Of a stretch of DNA of 48,435 bases, positions 10,801 to 18,505 are shown piece after piece. This DNA is from Planctomycetota bacterium (GTDB lineage Bacteria > Planctomycetota > SZUA-567 > H5-PLA8): contig JACQFI010000058.1 of the NCBI GenBank assembly GCA_016200135.1, forward strand, positions 1-48,435. Direction: 5' to 3'. Below the pieces are notes generated by a model. It searched no databases and was not told the DNA's origin. It saw only the letters and a program-made list of their open reading frames with translations. How positions within the stretch are numbered: the first letter of the stretch is position 1; every line of letters starts with the position of its first letter. Both the position numbers and the translations under genes were made by a program.

Positions 10801-11085
10801 GCCCATTTCCATCAGCGCCTGTCCCAGCAGTTTCCCGCTCTGCTTCTGCGATGCTAGGGCCTTGTTCAGCGTCGCCTCGTCGATCAGGCCGCGCGAAAGC
10901 AGCAGATCGCCGAGGAGAATGCGGTTCGTGGTGCGCGCGACGATCGAGACCTGGCCGTCGAGGATCTCCACGAAGCGCGTGCCTTCAGGCGCCTGAATAC
11001 GCAGCAAGCCCGTGGAGTGGCCATGGGAGAGGGCTTGAAATATATCGGCGAGACTGACGGTGGAAAGGTTGCCTTTTAGGGCCAT
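7819..11085 (-). CDS. DUF4388/PEGA membrane protein with a C-terminal beta-propeller-like domain
   Basis: A 1,088-residue protein with an unusual chain of domains. Residues 1 to about 140 match the DUF4388 (PATAN-type) style seen in signalling and motility proteins (LADIFQALSHGHSTGLLRI, then DGQVSIVA and LLGQALMEMG). A helical TPR-like part follows (AEEHLNNGRIEEAERVATQA). A single transmembrane helix lies near 326-350. A long helical repeat region comes next, and then a PEGA-like beta domain near 670-745 (KIETEPKGCQVFVMGREV). The last 330 residues have repeated strands (AVVTEDGTLAYLSSE, LIVLNADSGEIEWRA) typical of PQQ/WD-like propellers. The order implies a cytoplasmic DUF4388 part and an outer repeat/propeller part. 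The start has GGGAGG 10-11 nt upstream. The molecular role is unknown; a link to signalling or surface sensing is inferred. Confidence 0.75.
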   Translation of the reverse strand: MALKGNLSTVSLADIFQALSHGHSTGLLRIQAPEGTRFVEILDGQVSIVARTTNRILLGDLLLSRGLIDEATLNKALASQKQSGKLLGQALMEMGVLQLVDIENALRFQIEEEICDLFLLKSAEFDFLTNATLDAKMALGSGLVRLKIDPNGLLLEAARRLDDWSKLEQRIPSQSMLFDLSKSAQDLLKSGEGLSPEGLILLKLATEGRTVESMVQKACLGRLNTNLLLSELWDADLVKPTPPERYLKVAEEHLNNGRIEEAERVATQALKTDSDKGRRDGLNKVLAEIEKKKRAGAPTEKDTSRIRSEVIRRPNPSLILRKQRSPVPFVLGGLAVLALTAGALYWFVFRPHQASVNLDEQKQFDAWVNQVDSAANQENYAMAIDLLKHNYKDPQLREKANDVNQRFKKNLEAKLTPVLNEAEAALAGGDQAAIQKALDQVEIYNKLQIFDGALNQSLSDTMEKFRRWKERVQCSQFEDQLKKIEGLPSCDDQAVELGKLLTQSPAEAVATKIRDSLARLDMRAGSATYALALGLSMEEAGDLDGAKGEYENVRRQYPGSALAKKAEAQLQKIGESAKQIAQQLNQLELWVVQKKPEAKDGLIKFLQSKPEALMADRARSMLRTLLAPELETGAEKELREADALDEGGKSPAGRKKRLEVLEKYAFTMASARVKLTVKIETEPKGCQVFVMGREVKDPTPATAEVPAVGLLRIRFKKKGFEDREFVAYDFRGDTITMRLERSLAAPLRLLPRVPELGMALHGNWLGMAAGNEVMAYDFGKKEPVEVVRHDLSADVEDAAAKKLDLLLFAPALGPAKGSEAPTLYIAAPQKGVWALPADTLMPRKLELNSPPLSSPIAFLDAAQNQKLCVGIATEEGYEHLNSAEGTRRFTPRRLGGTEVSKPLGIAFDGARFFVPRTDGNLYAIQVKDNQGWSVAMPPSPLAPPACNAAAKTVAILGASGKICVYESESDKKVYEFDVGGTCAVGAAAVGKGYAVVTEDGTLAYLSSEQPKAQWSVKVWKGVVLPPQAVGGKRLAVAAPGELIVLNADSGEIEWRAALPSPPVAFSADEKRIFVATKDARLRIFSVEE

Positions 11086-11217
11086 GGGGCCCTGTCCTCC
11101 CCTGAACCAATGTCCAGTAACGCCCCGGCGTCTGGGTTGCCCGCGCCCAAACGTTCGTCACGAAAAACCGTCATGAAGAGGTCGCGGCAACCTTTAAAGC
11201 AATATAGGTTGTCACGC

Positions 11218-11246
11218 GTGAAGCGGCAACCTCCTTGCCGCTTCAC
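11218..11246. repeat. Perfect 12-bp hairpin
   Basis: GTGAAGCGGCAA pairs with TTGCCGCTTCAC around a CCTCC loop. No T tract follows on either strand, so it is not a standard terminator. GCGGCAACCT occurs again about 38 nt upstream, so one half of the hairpin is duplicated. It resembles the other intergenic GC hairpins at 20093-20175 and 41147-41164. Confidence 0.65.
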
Positions 11247-11374
11247 CGACTCCGTAACAGGCGATTCCTAGGATACTTGAAAGAGTTGCACGCTGTCAAG
11301 AAAAAGAGTGCACCATGTATAAAAATCAATCGCAATCCTACTCGTACTTCCCTTTGCCGTGCGTCCCGCGGAAC

Positions 11375-11402
11375 TTGTAAACTAATGGGCATTCTCGATA
11401 AT
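11375..11402 (+). promoter_or_regulatory. Candidate promoter of the OYE-family gene
   Basis: TTGTAA (11375-11380) and GATAAT (11397-11402) are separated by 16 nt. The start site would fall near 11409, just ahead of the AAGGAG ribosome site that serves the ATG at 11433. Confidence 0.4.
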
Positions 11403-11432
11403 CACCTCTCCAGATAAGGAGTCCGCAACGCA

Positions 11433-12929
11433 ATGGCCAAGACCTGGTTTCACTTCCCCACCGCTGAATCCCTGTGCGCCGGCGCCAAAGAGCTTGGCGT
11501 GGATGATGTTGTGGCGGCCGACGCCGACAGCGCGCCCCTCTTCGAGCCCGTCGTTGTGGGCGGCCGAAAGATCGGCAACCGCTTGGCCATACATCCCATG
11601 GAAGGCTGCGACGGCGGCCTCGACGGCAAGCCCGGCGAACTGACCTGGCGACGTTGGATCCGGTTCGGCGCCGGCGGCTGCAAGCTGATCTGGGGCGAGG
11701 CCGTCGCGATTCTGGAAGAAGGCCGCGCCAACCCGCGCCAGCTCTGGCTTCACGAGGGCTCCGTGGACGAGATGGCCCGCATGGTCGAGGCCACCCGCAA
11801 GGCCCACCGCGAAGCCTGGGGCGCGAACGCCTGCGACGACTTGCTCATCGGCTGCCAGCTCACGCATTCCGGCCGCTACAGTTATCGCCGCCCGCTGATC
11901 GTCCAGCGCGACCCGGCGCTCGACGCCGCAACGCTGGTGCCCGGCCCCGGCGGCGGCAAGATTCCTATGCCTGCCGATTACCCGGTGCTCAGCGACGATG
12001 ACCTCAAGCGCATCGAGGACCAGTACCTCGCCGCCGCGAAACTCGCCATGAAATGCGGCTTCGATTTCCTCGATCTCAAGCAGTGCCACCGTTACCTGTG
12101 CTCGGAGCTGCTCGCCAGCCACACGCGCCCGGGGCCGTACGGCGGCAGCCTGGAAAACCGCACGCGCCTGCAGCGCAACATCTTCGGGCGCATCAGGAGC
12201 GAGCTCGGCAAGAGCGCGATGCTCGCCACGCGCATCAACATGTTCGACGCCGTGCCGTACATGAAAGGTGCGGACAACATCGGCACGCCGCGGCCGTACA
12301 CGACGCCGTACAAGTGGTCGTGGGGCGTGAACGAGAACAACCCGCTCGAACCGGATCTGCGCGAGCCGCGCCAGTACATCGGCATGATGAAGGATCTCGG
12401 CGTCGCCGTGATCAATCTCTCGATGGGCAATCCCTACTCGAACCCGCACTACGGCCGCCCGAACGAGAAGCCGCCGCTGGACGCGTACGAGAACCCCGAG
12501 CACCCGCTCATCGGCGTCGCGCGGCACTTCCGCCTCGCCGCGGAACTCCAGCGCGCCTACCCGGACCTGCCCATGATCGGCACGGGCTACTCGTGGCTGC
12601 AGCACCATTTCATCGCCTGCGCCGCCGCCAACGTGCGGCGCGGGATGATCGCCATCGCCGGCGTCGGGCGCGGCGCCTTCGCGTATCCGGACTTCGTGAA
12701 GGACCTCAAAGAGAAGGGCCATATCGACGACAAGCAGGTCTGCATCGCGGTCTCGAGTTGCACCGCGCTGATGCGCGCGAAGGGCAACGAACTCGGCCAG
12801 TTCCCCTCGGGCTGCGTGCCCAAGGACAAGTTCTACGGGCCGATCTACCGCTACGCGATCAACGCCTTCAACAAGGGCAACAAGCCCGGCACGGTGAACT
12901 CCGCCGACGTCGAGCACGAGAAGAAATAA
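11433..12929 (+). CDS. Old Yellow Enzyme-family NADH:flavin oxidoreductase
   Basis: A 498-residue FMN-dependent TIM-barrel oxidoreductase, cytoplasmic (no signal peptide). Family marks are the first strand PVVVGGRKIGNRLAIHPMEG, the substrate-site motif QLTHSGRYS, and the loop CHRYLCSELL leading into GPYGGSLENRTRL. A C-terminal phosphate-binding region with GTGYSW and GVGRGAFAYPDF follows. It is longer than simple OYEs (about 360) but lacks the Fe-S and dinucleotide-binding domains of 2,4-dienoyl-CoA reductase. AAGGAG lies 11 nt before the ATG. The gene looks monocistronic and its stop abuts that of the convergent downstream gene. Substrate cannot be deduced; enone or dienoyl reduction is the family norm. 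Confidence 0.85.
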   Translation: MAKTWFHFPTAESLCAGAKELGVDDVVAADADSAPLFEPVVVGGRKIGNRLAIHPMEGCDGGLDGKPGELTWRRWIRFGAGGCKLIWGEAVAILEEGRANPRQLWLHEGSVDEMARMVEATRKAHREAWGANACDDLLIGCQLTHSGRYSYRRPLIVQRDPALDAATLVPGPGGGKIPMPADYPVLSDDDLKRIEDQYLAAAKLAMKCGFDFLDLKQCHRYLCSELLASHTRPGPYGGSLENRTRLQRNIFGRIRSELGKSAMLATRINMFDAVPYMKGADNIGTPRPYTTPYKWSWGVNENNPLEPDLREPRQYIGMMKDLGVAVINLSMGNPYSNPHYGRPNEKPPLDAYENPEHPLIGVARHFRLAAELQRAYPDLPMIGTGYSWLQHHFIACAAANVRRGMIAIAGVGRGAFAYPDFVKDLKEKGHIDDKQVCIAVSSCTALMRAKGNELGQFPSGCVPKDKFYGPIYRYAINAFNKGNKPGTVNSADVEHEKK

Positions 12930-15371
12930 TCACTTCTTTGCGTTCGCCGGCCGCTTGGCACCGCTCGCGTAACAACGTTCGAGAAAATCTTCCACGTCCG
13001 GCCACTGCACCCAGCCGTTGCGCAAGCCGAGCCCGTATAGGAACTGCGGATACTCGGCCGCCTCTTCGAACCGCTTCATCTTAAAGCACGTCTCCGCGAG
13101 CATGCGCGAGGCTTGCACGTAAATCTCGGTGGACGTGTCCGGCTCTGAAGCCTTGACCTCGCGCAGCATCTTTTCGGCGCCGGCGTAGTCCTTGTTGGCG
13201 GCGCGAATCTGCGCGCTCTTGATCTTCATCGCCGGCGTCTCGCCGTACCAGGTCTCCATCAGCACGCGAATCTGCTCGTCCGCCAGCGCCCGATAGCGCT
13301 CCGCGGCGCTGGCGTCCTTCTCCTCCGCCTGCTCCGCCGCTTGGAGCGCCATCTCGATCAGCGCATCCCGCAGCGCGATCAGCCTGCGCCGCAGAACGAT
13401 CTCGTCCTCGATAGCCTGCAGGAAGCCCTTCCCTTCGAGCAACTGCTCGGGCTTGCCGGGCGCGGGCCGGTTCGTGCCGCAATCCGCGTAATTCGCGCGG
13501 ATCGTCGCGAGCTGCGCCAGGGCTTTCTCGTAGTTCACCGGATACTTATCTTGCTCTGGGCGTTTCTCGGGATGCGCCTCCATCGCCGCGCCCTGCGGCG
13601 TCTCGTAGAGAAAATCGAGCAGCGCAAGGTGGTCCCGCTTGCAGCGCTCCCACTTGGCCAAGTCGTCGTAGCGGATGATGCGCGTCATACGTTCGTAGAC
13701 CGCGGGCCAGACTTCGTCGTCGATATGCGCGTTCTTCTTCTCGGGATCGTACGTCTTCAGCGCCAGGTCCGCCGCGTCGGCCGCCTCGCGCGCGCGCCCG
13801 GCCGCGCGCAGGTGCTGCAGCAACCGGAGCAGGTCGTCCATCGCCGGCTTCGCGTCCTTCGGCATGCCAAGCGCGAGGAGATCAGCAATTTTGGAATGGT
13901 ACGCCGCAGCGGCGGCCCGCGGCAGATGAGCCTCGCCGGCGCGTTCGGCGGCGGCCGAGTACCTCGCGATAAGGCTCTGCAACGCGAACGCGTGGCGATC
14001 CTCGTGGCCCTGCAGCTCCGGCAGGAGCGCATTCGCGGCATCCAGGGGCGCGTCGCATTCCGGCGGTGGCTTCTCTCCGGCGAGTTGGGCCAGCGCCTGG
14101 AACTTCAGGAAATACGCGTCGCCCGCGCGCGACTCCTCGGGCGCCTGCGGCCGCTCGCGCTCCAGGTCCAGGTAGGCGTCGCAGGCGGCTATGGCCGCGG
14201 CCCAGTTCTTCAGATTGAAGTGCACGGCCGCGCGCGTGAGCGCCAGCGCGCGGGCATAGCGCTCCCTGCGTGCGAAGGTATCGGTGTCCTGCGGCGACTG
14301 CCGTGAAAGATACGTCTCGTAGGCCGCAAAACCTTCCAGCGCCTTCCGCCCAAATTCGGCGCGCAGCGCCTCGGACTCCCCGGCGGGCATGCGCGCGGCC
14401 AACGTTTTCTCCGCGGCCAGCCCTTGCGCCAGCGCGTAGCAGACGGGCGCGTGGTAAAGCGCGACCTCGTAGTATTTGTCGGCCCCCGGAACCTTTTCGA
14501 ACGCCGCGGCGGCCTCGCGGTACTTGCCCAGCGCCTCGCGCGCCAGCTTGACGCCCTCCTCCGCCCGGCCCTCCAGCAGAACTTGCAGCGCTGCGGCCTT
14601 CCGCGCCTGCGCGTCGTCCAACAGGCGCTTGCCGGCCAGGGCCTCCTCTTCCTTCCAGTCCTTCGGCGTCACCGGCGGCTGCTCGCCCGGGTGCCGGGCG
14701 CGGTAGCGCTCGAACGCGAAGCGTAGCGCGGTCTCGCCGGCATGCAGCACGCCGTCGTTCTGGAAATCGCCGGCGTCCACGCGCTCGAGCTTCTCCAGCG
14801 CCGTCTTGACCTCGGGTTTGAGCAGGAATATTCGCGCGTTGGGCATCTCGCGCCACCATTTCACCAAGCCGTCGCGGCCGAACTGCGTGCGCAGTTCGTC
14901 GAACGCCAGCAGCGCCTCGGCATACGCGTCCAGTTTGGCGTAGCACAGACCCAGTTCGAGCCACGCGCGCGGCTCCAGCGTCAGCCGCGTGAGCGGGTCC
15001 TGCGCCGCATTCTTCCGCGCGACCGCGATGACCTTGCGGTACGCCTGCGCGGCTTGCTCGAACTGTTTGCGCCCGCCCGCCTGGAGTTCTTCCGCCACGC
15101 CGGCCTCGCCCGCCGCCCGCTTCTCCTGCGCGTCGCGGAACGCCATCTGCCCTTCGAGGAAGCAGCCGTGCGCGGCGTCGAACCACTCTTGCGCGCTTAG
15201 CTGGAGGACCTGCTTGTTCTTGCGCGCCAGGTCGAGAATCTCCGCCAGCGTCCGGCAAGCTCCGTTGGCCCAAGAGCCGCCCTTTACAATCACCGCGCGC
15301 AGCTTCTTGACGGCCTTCTCGAAGTCGGCCGCCTCGGCCTCGGGCTTGCGCGCGAGCGCCGTCGCGCCGTC
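12930..15371 (-). pseudogene. 3' part of a large exported TPR-like protein, out of frame with its 5' part
   Basis: This frame continues the protein begun at 16474 and runs about 813 residues to the stop. It joins at the GACGGCGC triplication: dropping one 8-bp copy gives a continuous reading through LLIDGATALARKPEAEAADF and on. The region is all-helical and Ala/Glu/Lys-rich. Repeated helix pairs such as ARAWLELGLCYAKLDAYAEALLAF-type units suggest tetratricopeptide-like repeats. It ends YPQFLYGLGLRNGWVQWPDV and a short basic tail. No enzyme motif is visible. Without a clear start after the slip it is probably not translated alone. It could be a real frameshift, a phase-variable state or an assembly artefact. 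Its stop is adjacent to that of the OYE gene. Confidence 0.7.
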
Positions 15372-16474
15372 GCGCCGTCGATCAGCAGATCCTTGCCGAG
15401 GTCCTTCTCGGCCAGGTCCGCGTACTGCTTCTCCAGGAAATCGACGACCTCGGCCGCCTCGGCGTATCGCTTCGAATCGTTCGCCGCCTGGCGCAGCTTC
15501 AGCTTCACGAACTCGCGCCCGACCAATAGCTTGATCTCCTTCGCCTCCTTCTGAACCTGCGGGTCCGCATATTCGTCCACCAGTTCGAGCGCCTCGTGCC
15601 AGCACTCCTCGGCCTGCTTGTCCTCGAGCGCCAGCGCGTGCGCGCGCCCTTTTGCGAAGCCGAACCACATGCCGATGGGTTCGAGCCCCGCATGGAAATA
15701 GAGCTCCCATTCCATCTGCGCTTTGCAGTACGCCGCCACGTCCGCGGCCTTGGCTTTCCGCTGCGCATCGGCGGCCGCGTACGCCTCGGCTTCCTCCATG
15801 CGCGCGAGCACCTGCTTCTTGTCGGCGGGCACGAACGCGGCCAGCGCCCGGCGGCAGGCCGCGATGAGTTCCTGCGGCACGCGCGCGTCCGGATGCTGCT
15901 CCACGTACGCGTCGTACTTGCGGAAGGCCTCCGCCAGCGCGGGACGAAGGCGTTCGGCCTCGGCCTTCGCATCCGCTGCGATCTTGGCGAGGATCTCTGC
16001 GGCCTCCTTGCGTTTCTCAGCCGCCTTGGCGGGATCCTTCTCCGCCGCCGCGAGCAGCGCCCGCGCAACTTCGCGCTCCATCCCGGCGGCCTCGGTTCGG
16101 CAGAGACCGGCCAGAGGATGGTTCGGCCCTTCAGCCAGAAATTCCGTGTAAAGCTTTCGCGCCTGTGAGAGCAGGTCGCCGCGCTTCTCGTCGCCCGCCG
16201 CGCGCGCCTTCGATCGCAGCAGTGCCGCGCGCACGAGCTTTGCTTCGAGCCTCGTGACGACGCTCCCGCTTGCCTCCAGCTTCACCGCGATCCGTTCGAC
16301 CAGGTCCTCGGCCTGAAAGCGCGGCCCTTGCCGCGAGAGCAAGTCGATGGCGAGTTGGTACTCTTCGCCCGGCGTCTCCGCGTGCAGCGATGTATGCAAC
16401 AGCAGCACCACGGCGGTGGCAATCAGGATGGGCAAGCACAAAGGTTGCGTTGAGCGAACGAGGGCGGGTTCCAT
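15290..16474 (-). CDS. 5' part of a large exported TPR-like protein (frameshifted)
   Basis: From the ATG at 16474 (GGAAAGG box 10 nt upstream) the product has a basic N-terminus and a hydrophobic signal segment (LPILIATAVVLLLHTSLHAE). Helical repeat-like sequence with many Ala, Glu and Lys residues follows, for example EEYQLAIDLLSRQG and ARKLYTEFLAEGPNHPLAG. The true sequence runs to about residue 365 (DLGKDLLIDGA). The last roughly 30 residues (RRRSRASPRPRRP and on) are an out-of-frame Arg/Pro/Ser tail after the 8-bp triplication at 15356-15379. Restored, the gene 16474-12930 would encode about 1,178 residues. It is probably a periplasmic or secreted scaffold. Glycerate kinase lies 203 bp upstream in the same orientation. 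Confidence 0.7.
   Translation of the reverse strand: MEPALVRSTQPLCLPILIATAVVLLLHTSLHAETPGEEYQLAIDLLSRQGPRFQAEDLVERIAVKLEASGSVVTRLEAKLVRAALLRSKARAAGDEKRGDLLSQARKLYTEFLAEGPNHPLAGLCRTEAAGMEREVARALLAAAEKDPAKAAEKRKEAAEILAKIAADAKAEAERLRPALAEAFRKYDAYVEQHPDARVPQELIAACRRALAAFVPADKKQVLARMEEAEAYAAADAQRKAKAADVAAYCKAQMEWELYFHAGLEPIGMWFGFAKGRAHALALEDKQAEECWHEALELVDEYADPQVQKEAKEIKLLVGREFVKLKLRQAANDSKRYAEAAEVVDFLEKQYADLAEKDLGKDLLIDGATARRRSRASPRPRRPTSRRPSRSCAR
15356..15379 (-). repeat. Three perfect copies of GACGGCGC that shift the reading frame
   Basis: On the minus strand GACGGCGC occurs three times in a row (15379-15372, 15371-15364, 15363-15356). Two copies keep one long frame open (3,537 bp, exactly 1,179 codons including the stop). 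Three copies add 8 bp and put the 3' two-thirds out of frame. This is the cleanest explanation for two adjacent helical frames with matching composition. Confidence 0.85.
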
Positions 16475-16677
16475 GCCGGCAACGCCTTTCCGCGCGAGGC
16501 GCAGGCGCCTCCCGCTATGCGCGCAAGGAGTTTGGCTCCCGCGGCGCAAGGCTCTTTGCCGACCTGGATGGACATGCGGAACCCGAGGTACGCAAGGCTC
16601 CCGTAATGGATTACGAACGCGGTCCGAAAGTTTTCAGGAAATCTTGAGATCCCCGCGACAGACCTTGATACGGGTCC
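16475..16677. other. Short intergenic region with a GC hairpin
   Basis: It lies between glycerate kinase and the TPR-like gene, both minus strand. GAGGCGC (16496-16502) pairs with GCGCCTC (16505-16511) across a 2-nt loop. No T tract and no convincing promoter pair were seen. Confidence 0.4.
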
Positions 16678-17871
16678 TTACGAGCGCCGTTTCCCGCGGG
16701 TCGCCGCAAGCCAGGCCGCGCCGCGGGCGCGCGCGAGTTGCTCCAGCCAGAAAGCCGCGCGCGCCTTGGCCTTGGCGGGCGAGCCGGCGAAAGCGGAGAG
16801 GCTCTCCACTTGAGCGAAGACCTTTTTTAACTGGGCCAACGCGATCCGGTCCACGCCGCCGCCGATAGCCGCGCACGGAACGCGCGCCTTCTTCGCCCGA
16901 AAAGCCACGCCCGCGGGCGCCTTGCCCATCAGCGTCTGCCGGTCGAGCATGCCCTCGCCGGTGACCACCATGTCCGCGCCGCGAACCCGCGCGTCGAAGC
17001 CCACGGCGTCTAGCACGAGTTCGATGCCCGGCGTCAGGCGTGCGTTCAGGAACGCGAGCGAACCCGCGCCCAGGCCGCCCGCCGCGCCCGCGCCACGCAC
17101 GTTTCGCACGTGCTTGCCGAGATCCCGCTTCGTTACACGCGCAAAGTTGGCCAGCGCGCGATCGAGCAACCGCACGTCGGCAGGCGTCGCGCCCTTCTGA
17201 GGCCCGTACACGGCGCTCGCGCCGCGCGGCCCGCAGAGCGGGTTCTCCACGTCGCACGCGACCGTAACCGGCACATGCCGCAGGCGCCGGTCCATCCGCG
17301 CGAGGTCGATTTTCTTTAATCGCAGCAGCGCCGCGCCGCCGGGCGGCAGGTCGCGGCCTTCCGCATCGAGCAAGCGCGCGCCCAGCGCCTGCGCCATGCC
17401 CGCGCCGGCGTCGTTGGTCGCGCTGCCGCCGATCCCGAGCAGGATCGCGCGCGCGCCCTTATCCAGCGCCGCGCGGACCTGCTCGCCCACGCCCCAGGTC
17501 GTTGTGCGCTTGGGATCGCGCTTGCGCTCCGGCACCAATGGCAAGCCCGACGACGCGGCCATCTCAAGCACCGCCGTCTTGGCCTTTCGGCCCGCGCCGG
17601 GCGGCAGCAGCGCGAACTTCGCCCTGCGCCGTTCTCCCAGCGGCCCGTGGCAGACCGTAGAGCAAAGTTTCGCGCCGGGCACAGCGCGGGCGAGCGCCTC
17701 CACCAGGCCCTCGCCGCCATCGGCCAGCGCCACTACTTCGGTCCGGACGCCCAGCGCCTTCAAGCCGCGCGCGACCGCCTGGCCCGCTTGCCGCGACGAG
17801 AGCGTGCCCTTGAATGAAGCGCACGCCGCGAGCACGCGCGTCTTCCTTTTGAGTTTGCGGGGGAGGTTCAT
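16678..17871 (-). CDS. Glycerate kinase (GlxK/Gly_kinase family)
   Basis: Phosphorylates D-glycerate with ATP, feeding glycerate from glyoxylate, serine or sugar-acid breakdown into lower glycolysis. The 397-residue length suits the family. Typical sequence includes ASFKGTLSSRQAGQAVARGL at the N-terminus, ALADGGEG, the glycine-rich GIGGSATNDAGAGMAQALG, TVACDVENPLCGPRGAS, GAAGGLGAGSLAFLNA and VVTGEGMLDRQTLMGKAPAGV. The start was set at 17871 (MNLPRKLKRK) because upstream in-frame sequence is an Arg-rich shadow of the preceding gene. No clear ribosome site is visible. The preceding gene ends 10 bp away, so translational coupling is likely. The product (2- or 3-phosphoglycerate) cannot be told from sequence alone. 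Confidence 0.9.
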   Translation of the reverse strand: MNLPRKLKRKTRVLAACASFKGTLSSRQAGQAVARGLKALGVRTEVVALADGGEGLVEALARAVPGAKLCSTVCHGPLGERRRAKFALLPPGAGRKAKTAVLEMAASSGLPLVPERKRDPKRTTTWGVGEQVRAALDKGARAILLGIGGSATNDAGAGMAQALGARLLDAEGRDLPPGGAALLRLKKIDLARMDRRLRHVPVTVACDVENPLCGPRGASAVYGPQKGATPADVRLLDRALANFARVTKRDLGKHVRNVRGAGAAGGLGAGSLAFLNARLTPGIELVLDAVGFDARVRGADMVVTGEGMLDRQTLMGKAPAGVAFRAKKARVPCAAIGGGVDRIALAQLKKVFAQVESLSAFAGSPAKAKARAAFWLEQLARARGAAWLAATRGKRRS

Positions 17872-17881
17872 AACGCGTGGA

Positions 17882-18457
17882 CTACGTACGGTTCCTTTTG
17901 CTGTCGAACTTCGCCTTGCCTGTTTTGGTCTCCGTCGTGCCGCGCTTCGTCTCGGTCTTTGCGCTTTTCGATTCGGTCTTCGCGCTCTTGGTCTCCGTCT
18001 TCGCGCGTTTCGTCTCGGTCTTCCCGCGCTTGGTCTCCAGTTTGGCGTCCTTCTTAGCCGTAGAAGCATCGGCGGCTTTCTCCGCCGCCTGCTTCAGGAG
18101 TTCGGCCTTGGAGCTCGTGATCGCCGAAGGTTTCAAGCGCTTCAGGCCGATGCTGCTTTCCGCCTTCCGGTCCTTGGGCTTCGGCGCGGCGTCTTCAGGC
18201 TCAAACGGCGGTTTCCGGAGGATCACCGTGGTCACGTGGCGCCTGTGGATGATCAGCGAGCGATGCTTGGGCGCCTCGCCACCGAAGGGCAGCGGCGGCG
18301 GCTCGTCAGGCTTCTGCTCTTCGATCCGGTTGCCGTTCACGACCATGTACTTCTTCTGGCACCACGGGCAGGTCAGCACGTGGCCGGGCTGTTTGCTGGT
18401 GATGTCGAAGACCACCTGGCCGCAGGTACACGAGGCGGAAAGCGGTTTGGTGGACAT
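17882..18457 (-). CDS. CxC/CxxC zinc-binding-like protein with a 7-residue tandem tail
   Basis: A 191-residue protein I do not recognise. The N-terminus has a likely metal site: CTC (Cys10, Cys12) and CPWC (Cys30, Cys33), a compact ribbon-like spacing. A basic middle follows (HRRHVTTVILRKPP). The tail (140-181) is six copies of a 7-residue unit, consensus TETKxxK, giving LETKRGK, TETKRAK, TETKSAK, TESKSAK, TETKRGT and TETKTGK. It is strongly charged and probably disordered or weakly coiled. There is no signal peptide. It lies between gatA and glycerate kinase in one co-directional run, with a 48-bp gap to gatA. The lysine-rich tail hints at nucleic-acid or surface binding, which is conjecture. 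Confidence 0.7.
   Translation of the reverse strand: MSTKPLSASCTCGQVVFDITSKQPGHVLTCPWCQKKYMVVNGNRIEEQKPDEPPPLPFGGEAPKHRSLIIHRRHVTTVILRKPPFEPEDAAPKPKDRKAESSIGLKRLKPSAITSSKAELLKQAAEKAADASTAKKDAKLETKRGKTETKRAKTETKSAKTESKSAKTETKRGTTETKTGKAKFDSKRNRT
17915..18040 (-). repeat. Six in-frame 21-bp tandem repeats
   Basis: These encode the six TETKxxK heptapeptides at the C-terminus of the CxC/CxxC protein (126 bp, 6 x 21). Copies differ by a few bases each. The unit is a multiple of three, so copy number can change without breaking the frame. Confidence 0.75.
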
Positions 18458-18505
18458 GCCGGAGGGCGATCCTTTGGCCTGCGGGGCGCGTGGAATAAGA
18501 TCCGG

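Larger units (their letters stand above)
11086..11432. other. Divergent 347-bp intergenic region
   Basis: It separates the DUF4388 gene (minus) from the oxidoreductase gene (plus). It holds a perfect 12-bp hairpin (11218-11246), a direct repeat GCGGCAACCT (11184 and 11222), and a promoter-like pair at 11375-11402. No supported reading frame is present. Confidence 0.6.

Noticed and set aside
11218..11246. Rho-independent terminator
   Set aside because: The stem is perfect but no T tract follows on either strand, and it lies between divergent genes.
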